Origin: a virus
IMG/VR virus record: IMGVR_UViG_3300024999_000429
Location: 1-22,441 of that record
Length of the DNA: 22,441 nt
Reading direction: 5' to 3' (one strand)
Of the stretch, positions 18,351 through 22,441 are shown piece by piece (position 1 is the first letter of the stretch; each line of letters begins with the position of its first letter). The translations under genes were made by a program, and so were the position numbers. The notes under the pieces were generated by a model, which was not told the DNA's origin, made no database searches, and was given only the letters and a program-made list of their open reading frames with translations.

Positions 18351-19295
18351 ATGGATTGGATAGAAATTCGCAAGGAATATGAATCCACCGATATAACCCT
18401 CAAGGATCTAGCGATCAAACATAGCATAAGCGAAGGCACCATGCGAAGTCGTAAGAATAGAGAAAAGTGGCAACGTTCGATCACCCCTGACTCGCAACGC
18501 AACGCAACGGATAACGCAACGCAACGCACGAAGCAACGTGCAACGAAGAAGGGAAACGTTGCAACGCGAGACACCTCAGTGAAGCGAGAACCCAAGATTA
18601 AGGCTGATGTAAACAATAAGGAAATAGAAACTAATGAAAGTCCTGAGCTCACCGATAAACAGCGTATTTTTGTTTCTGAATACCTCATTGATCTTAATGC
18701 AACTCAGGCTGCCATAAGAGCGGGGTATTCCGCTAAAACAGCAAACAGGATTGGCCCTGAGCTACTTGGTAAAACTTGTATTCAAAAATCAATTCAAGCA
18801 GCGAAAGACGAACGCCTACAACGTAATAAAATCACCCAAGATCGGGTATTGCAGGAGTATGCCAAAATAGGATTTGTCGACATAAAAGACTTTCTCAGGT
18901 TTGGCACAGAGAAAATTGTTATAGAGACAGACGATGAAGGTAAACCTGTTTGCGATTATCAGCAAGTAATCGAAATGAAGCCTAGCGAAGAAGTTGATGG
19001 GACTATAATTCAAGAGGTATCTATATCACCCAAGGGAATATTCACCTTCAAACTACATGATAAGATCAAGGCCCTTGACGCACTATCAAAACATGTTGGG
19101 TTATTTGCAGATACTCACAAGCGCCGGATTGAGGATGAGAAGCTTAAGCTAGACCAAGCTAAGTTCGAGGCAGATAAGTTTAAGGCCACCGGTGGCGGCA
19201 TGGATGAAAGTATCCAGAAAATACAAACTCTCGCCCAGTTGCTTAATAATCCTGTGCCTAATCGAAGCATAAAGGACCTTGAGAGCGATGAGTGA
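18351..19295 (+). CDS. terS: Terminase small subunit, 314 aa
   Basis: ATG at 18351 begins DWIEIRKEYESTDITLKDLA, a helix-turn-helix of the phage terminase small-subunit N-terminal type (about residues 1-45). After a polar linker coming from the GCAAC repeat array (about 46-95) follows the second module LTDKQRIFVSEYLIDLNATQ (100-119) and AAIRAGYSAKTANRIG, the terminase_2 core. The C-terminal half is charged and partly coiled coil. The protein binds the phage packaging site and brings the large subunit. Its length is above the usual 140-250 aa because two modules are joined. Its start overlaps nothing upstream; the large-subunit gene overlaps its stop by 8 bases. Confidence 0.93.
   Translation: MDWIEIRKEYESTDITLKDLAIKHSISEGTMRSRKNREKWQRSITPDSQRNATDNATQRTKQRATKKGNVATRDTSVKREPKIKADVNNKEIETNESPELTDKQRIFVSEYLIDLNATQAAIRAGYSAKTANRIGPELLGKTCIQKSIQAAKDERLQRNKITQDRVLQEYAKIGFVDIKDFLRFGTEKIVIETDDEGKPVCDYQQVIEMKPSEEVDGTIIQEVSISPKGIFTFKLHDKIKALDALSKHVGLFADTHKRRIEDEKLKLDQAKFEADKFKATGGGMDESIQKIQTLAQLLNNPVPNRSIKDLESDE
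18494..18566 (+). repeat. GCAAC repeat array in the 5' part of the terminase small-subunit gene
   Basis: GCAACG occurs at 18494, 18499, 18504, 18516, 18521, 18533, 18540 and 18561, with an inverted CGTTGC at 18557-18562. Several copies are exactly 5 bases apart and therefore overlap by the shared G. The array encodes a polar Asn/Gln/Arg/Thr linker. A packaging initiation (pac) role is possible because such sites lie within terminase small-subunit genes in several phages. Confidence 0.8.
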
Positions 19296-20610
19296 GTACG
19301 CGCCATTCAGTCAAAAGCAAACCGACTATATAAGCAAATGCCTGCAGGACGAATACTGGCTCTCGGTCGCTGAAGGCGGCAAGCGGGCATCTAAGAATAT
19401 TATCAACATAATCGCATGGTGTACCATTATTGAGAACCACCCCGATAAACTACACCTTGCTGCTGGTGTCTCGGTAGCGACCGCCAAACTTAACATAATA
19501 GACAGCGATGGATTTGGTGTCTTAAATTACTTCAGGGGCCGTTGCAGGCAGGGCAAGTACCAAGATAAAGACGCAGTTATTATACAGACCGTTACAGGAG
19601 AGAAAATAGTCCTTATCTCAGGTGGAGGTAAAAACGGTGATGAGCGATTTATCAAGGGCTTGACCCTCGGAAGCGTTTATATCTCGGAGGTTAACGAGTG
19701 TGCCCAATCTTTCGTAAAGGAAGTATTTGACCGCACCTTATCAAGTAGCAAGCGTAAGTTGTTGTTTGACCTTAACCCCAAGGCTGAATTGCATTGGTTT
19801 TATGCAGAGATACTTAATGTTCATCAAGATAATAATCTCAAAATCAGAGATTACGGACTGAATTATGAGCACTTCACAATAGCTGACAACCTTAGCCTTT
19901 CGGATGAAAAGATAAGAAAGGCATTAATAAGTTATGACAAAAAATCAGTCTGGTACCAAAGGGATATCCTAGGCCTGAGAAAAAACGCGGAAGGCGTTAT
20001 CTACTCAGGTTTTTGTATTGACAATCAGTATGAAGATGGCCTAAATTGGCGCGAAGATGGCACCGGTGGACCCGACTTAAACCTGTATTATACTCGTTGG
20101 TACACAATCGACTATGGAACGATTAATCCCTTTGCTTGCCTTGAGATCGTCGAACAGACCATCGAACGTGTAACCAAATATTATGTGGTTGATGAGTATT
20201 ATTATGATTCCAAAAAACACAACAAGCAGAAAACAGATGCCGAATATGCAGATGACCTGAAGAAGTTTATAGGCGATAAGAGATACTCAGGGATTATTAT
20301 CGACCCGAGCGCGGCCAGTTTTAAGGCAGAGCTAAGAAAACGCTCGCTCAAGGCTCGCGAAGCAGATGATCTTATCAACGCAGATAACGAAGTCTTGAAT
20401 GGTATCAGATTGGTTTCGACACTGCTACATGTCTTAAAGCTGTTTGTTAATAAACGAAAATGCCCAAATTTACTCAAGGAATTCCCCGCTTATATTTGGA
20501 ATGTAAAGTCAGCCGAAAGAGGAGTAGAAGAACCAGTCAAGGAGTCGGACCACTGCCTTGACGCACTGAGATATTGGGCAAAAACAATCGTTAAATATTT
20601 TAAAGCATAG
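19288..20610 (+). CDS. terL: Terminase large subunit, 440 aa
   Basis: ATG at 19288 overlaps the terS stop; an in-frame TTG lies at 19279. The N-terminal ATPase has a deviant Walker A AEGGKRASKN (28-37), as in this Firmicute phage group, HLAAGVSVATAKLN (56-69), SGGGKNGDERFIKG (111-124) and a Walker B with glutamate YISEVNE (131-137). The C-terminal RNase H-like nuclease shows conserved acids: YTIDYGTINP (D275), GIIIDPS (D339) and ESDHCLDALRYW (D421, D425). The protein pumps DNA into the procapsid and cuts it at termination. Length is normal for the group. Confident assignment. Confidence 0.95.
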   Translation: MSEYAPFSQKQTDYISKCLQDEYWLSVAEGGKRASKNIINIIAWCTIIENHPDKLHLAAGVSVATAKLNIIDSDGFGVLNYFRGRCRQGKYQDKDAVIIQTVTGEKIVLISGGGKNGDERFIKGLTLGSVYISEVNECAQSFVKEVFDRTLSSSKRKLLFDLNPKAELHWFYAEILNVHQDNNLKIRDYGLNYEHFTIADNLSLSDEKIRKALISYDKKSVWYQRDILGLRKNAEGVIYSGFCIDNQYEDGLNWREDGTGGPDLNLYYTRWYTIDYGTINPFACLEIVEQTIERVTKYYVVDEYYYDSKKHNKQKTDAEYADDLKKFIGDKRYSGIIIDPSAASFKAELRKRSLKAREADDLINADNEVLNGIRLVSTLLHVLKLFVNKRKCPNLLKEFPAYIWNVKSAERGVEEPVKESDHCLDALRYWAKTIVKYFKA

Positions 20611-20623
20611 AGGAGGTGATAAC

Positions 20624-22090
20624 TTGAGTAAGCGAAACAAAAACAGAACACAGCGAGTGCAAAAAACCACACCTCCACCCACTTCACCTCATCGCGGCTC
20701 AGCCTTCGACTCCTTCCAAAACCAACTCGCTCGCCTCGGCAGTGCATCCAACAACATCATCTCAGCCGCAACATATCCCCTAACTCGTCTAACTCGTAAC
20801 TACACCCTCATGAACTCCCTCTACCGTAACTCGTGGATCTGTAATAAAATCGTGAACATTATACCGGAGGATATGTGCAAAAACTGGTATGCGATCACCG
20901 CGGAGCTTAAGCCTGAGGAAACAGACAGGATTCATAAACTGGAACAGCGCACAATGGTTAAGGAGAAAATACTCGAAGGACTTTACTGGGGACGACTCTA
21001 CGGCGGTGCAGCCGCCATCATAGTTATCGATGGTCACGAAGATAAGCTCGATACACCCTTGGATTACGAAGATATCATGCCCGACTCGTTCTGTGGTCTT
21101 ATGGTCGTTGATCGATGGTCGGGTATTTATCCATCCTTAGAATTAATCACAGATCACCGTGACCCTGAAATGGGATTACCAAAATATTATGAGGTCAGAG
21201 ACCACGCATCCGATCGATCTATCTCCAAGGTCCATCACTCTCGCGTACTCAGATTTATAGGTAAGAAACTCCCCTTCTACGAGGAAATTACCGAGATCCA
21301 CTGGGGTAGCTCAATCATGGAGCATGTTTATGAGGAGTTAGTTAAGCGCGACTCCACATCTTGGAATATAGCTTCTTTGGTGTTTCAGGCTAACCTCTTG
21401 GTGAACAGGATAGAGGGAATGGATCAGATGCTCGCTGCCACAGACCCTGAAGTGCAGGCAAATTTCTATAACGTCAAATCTGCGCAAAATCAAATGCGCT
21501 CGAATAACGGCATGATGATCATCGGTAAGGATGAAGAGATAACTCCTATTCAGTATACCTTCGCTGGACTCTCGGATATATCGGACTCACAAATGATGGA
21601 TGTGTCGGGCGCATCGGATATCCCGGTCACAAGATTGTTTGGTCGGTCTCCGGCCGGAATGAACGCAACCGGCGAGTCCGATATGCAGAACTATCGCGAC
21701 ATGTTGGGGCAGCAGCAAGAGACGAAACTTAAGCCTGCGATTAATAAGGTACTGCCCGTTATGTTTATGTCAGAGTTTGGGTACATTCCAGACGATCTAG
21801 ATATTAAGTTTAATCCTCTTGCAACTCCTACTGAGGATAAGGTGGCAGAGATTGTTGAGAAGAAAGTCGAGTCGGTCGTTAAGGCGTTCAGTGCCGGGAT
21901 AATCAATCAGAAAATGTCCTTGACAGAGTTACACGAGCTATCGTACACAACGAGCATGTTTACCTCGATCACGGATGAGGATATTGAAAAGGCAGATGAT
22001 TCGTTTGGTATGGGGGATGAGTCGATGGGGGATGTTGGGTTTGGGGATGGACCGGCACAGTCGGTAAATTCTGGTAGTGATGACGACTGA
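20624..22090 (+). CDS. Phage portal protein, DUF1073-like, 488 aa
   Basis: TTG at 20624 follows an ideal AGGAGGTGAT. After a proline-rich, basic N-terminal tail the protein has LTRNYTLMNSLYRNSWICNK, IVNIIPEDMCKNW, GLYWGRLYGGAAAIIVIDG and GASDIPVTRLFGRSPAG, then a helical segment with TGESDMQNYRDMLGQQQE, all characteristic of the DUF1073 portal-like family. The C-terminus is acidic and Gly-rich (FGMGDESMGDVGFGDGP). The portal forms the dodecameric ring at the capsid vertex through which terminase loads DNA, so its place right after terL is expected. It is of normal length. The next gene overlaps its stop by one base. Confidence 0.92.
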   Translation: MSKRNKNRTQRVQKTTPPPTSPHRGSAFDSFQNQLARLGSASNNIISAATYPLTRLTRNYTLMNSLYRNSWICNKIVNIIPEDMCKNWYAITAELKPEETDRIHKLEQRTMVKEKILEGLYWGRLYGGAAAIIVIDGHEDKLDTPLDYEDIMPDSFCGLMVVDRWSGIYPSLELITDHRDPEMGLPKYYEVRDHASDRSISKVHHSRVLRFIGKKLPFYEEITEIHWGSSIMEHVYEELVKRDSTSWNIASLVFQANLLVNRIEGMDQMLAATDPEVQANFYNVKSAQNQMRSNNGMMIIGKDEEITPIQYTFAGLSDISDSQMMDVSGASDIPVTRLFGRSPAGMNATGESDMQNYRDMLGQQQETKLKPAINKVLPVMFMSEFGYIPDDLDIKFNPLATPTEDKVAEIVEKKVESVVKAFSAGIINQKMSLTELHELSYTTSMFTSITDEDIEKADDSFGMGDESMGDVGFGDGPAQSVNSGSDDD

Positions 22091-22441
22091 TGGACAACAA
22101 TGAATGGTCCCCAAAACGCCGCCTAGAACTAAATGTTCAGCGTGCCCTAACGGACAAAACACTTACCTTGCAGAATGCAATCGAAGGACTCACTGATCCA
22201 GTCGATATTACTAACGTAGTTCGTGGTTGGTTATCGAATATGACCTTCCACCAATTTGCTGATGATCTAGCTAGTAAGTTAGTCGCTGGTGTGCTCAACT
22301 CGGGCAATAAGACTTGGCGGCAAGCGGCCCGCGAGTCATCGAATGGCCGGGTGATCTACGAGGCCCTACGAAAAGAAATGCAGGGACCTGTCGGCATGGA
22401 GGTACACGCTCAATTTAAGCGCAATGCCGAAATTATTAAGT
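22090..22441 (+). CDS. Probable minor head protein (Mu F/SPP1 gp7-like), 3' end outside window
   Basis: ATG at 22090 overlaps the portal stop (TGATG), and the frame stays open for 117 codons to the end of the window. The visible part is helical and charged: VQRALTDKTLTLQNAIEGLT, a Trp-containing segment VVRGWLSNMTFHQFADDLAS, and NGRVIYEALRKEMQG. In most tailed phages the gene after the portal encodes a head morphogenesis (Mu F-like/SPP1 gp7-like) protein, and the composition fits its N-terminus. The characteristic C-terminal motif is not in view, so the assignment rests on position. Confidence 0.55.
   Translation, partial: MDNNEWSPKRRLELNVQRALTDKTLTLQNAIEGLTDPVDITNVVRGWLSNMTFHQFADDLASKLVAGVLNSGNKTWRQAARESSNGRVIYEALRKEMQGPVGMEVHAQFKRNAEIIK

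Noticed and set aside
18188-18688. 166-codon minus-strand frame across the start of terS
   Set aside because: It covers the terS helix-turn-helix and repeat region in antisense and has no ribosome-binding site or domain; a shadow created by the GCAAC array composition.
19371-19400. Dead terminase because of the deviant Walker A (AEGGKRASKN)
   Set aside because: This pattern is usual in this Firmicute phage terminase group, and the Walker B glutamate and nuclease aspartates are intact, so loss of function is not inferred.

Overview
The window is about 22.4 kb of a tailed double-stranded DNA bacteriophage or prophage. It runs from the replication/recombination module into the packaging and portal genes. 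Host type is inferred from sequence style: strong AGGAGG ribosome-binding sites, frequent GTG and TTG starts, tightly overlapping genes, and protein families typical of Firmicute phages (DnaD-like initiator, YopX, RusA, Gp37/Gp68). A Clostridia-type, probably anaerobic, Peptococcaceae-like host fits best, but no host gene is present to prove it. No integrase, lysogeny repressor, tRNA, rRNA, CRISPR array or insertion sequence was seen.

Layout. 1-1863: the C-terminal part of an SbcC/Rad50-like ATPase and small unknown proteins. 1940-4614: DnaD-like initiator, DnaC-like helicase loader (its start lies 119 bp inside the initiator gene), an unknown protein and a phage sigma factor. 4638-9837: a PAPS-reductase-like PP-loop protein, a small protein, a large C5-cytosine methyltransferase with five internal repeats, a small putative DNA-binding protein, and three conserved phage proteins. 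9918-12359: a phage-encoded beta sliding clamp immediately followed by an SNF2-type helicase. 12360-12805: the only leftward unit, two small genes with their own terminator and a near-consensus promoter overlaid by two identical 12-bp palindromes. 12862-17900: YopX, RusA, MazG-like protein, a Gp37/Gp68 (DUF5131) three-Cys protein, an HNH nuclease and many very small Cys-rich proteins, several of them under 50 codons. 17901-18350: no ordinary long gene, but a near-consensus promoter, three hairpins ending in a classical terminator, and a short reading frame broken by an in-frame amber codon. 18351 to the end: terminase small and large subunits, a DUF1073-type portal protein and the beginning of a probable minor head protein.

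How it works together. The left half looks like an early operon that builds a partly phage-owned replisome (initiator, loader, clamp, helicase, Holliday resolvase, SbcC) and modifies DNA (C5 methylation, possibly sulfur chemistry). The 17.9-18.1 kb region resembles the late-gene switch of lambda (pR'-tR'): a strong promoter makes a short structured RNA that stops at a terminator just before the packaging genes, so late expression would need read-through. The leftward cassette at 12.4-12.8 kb looks like a repressor-controlled regulatory unit. The first third of the terminase small-subunit gene carries a dense array of GCAAC repeats that could be the packaging recognition site.
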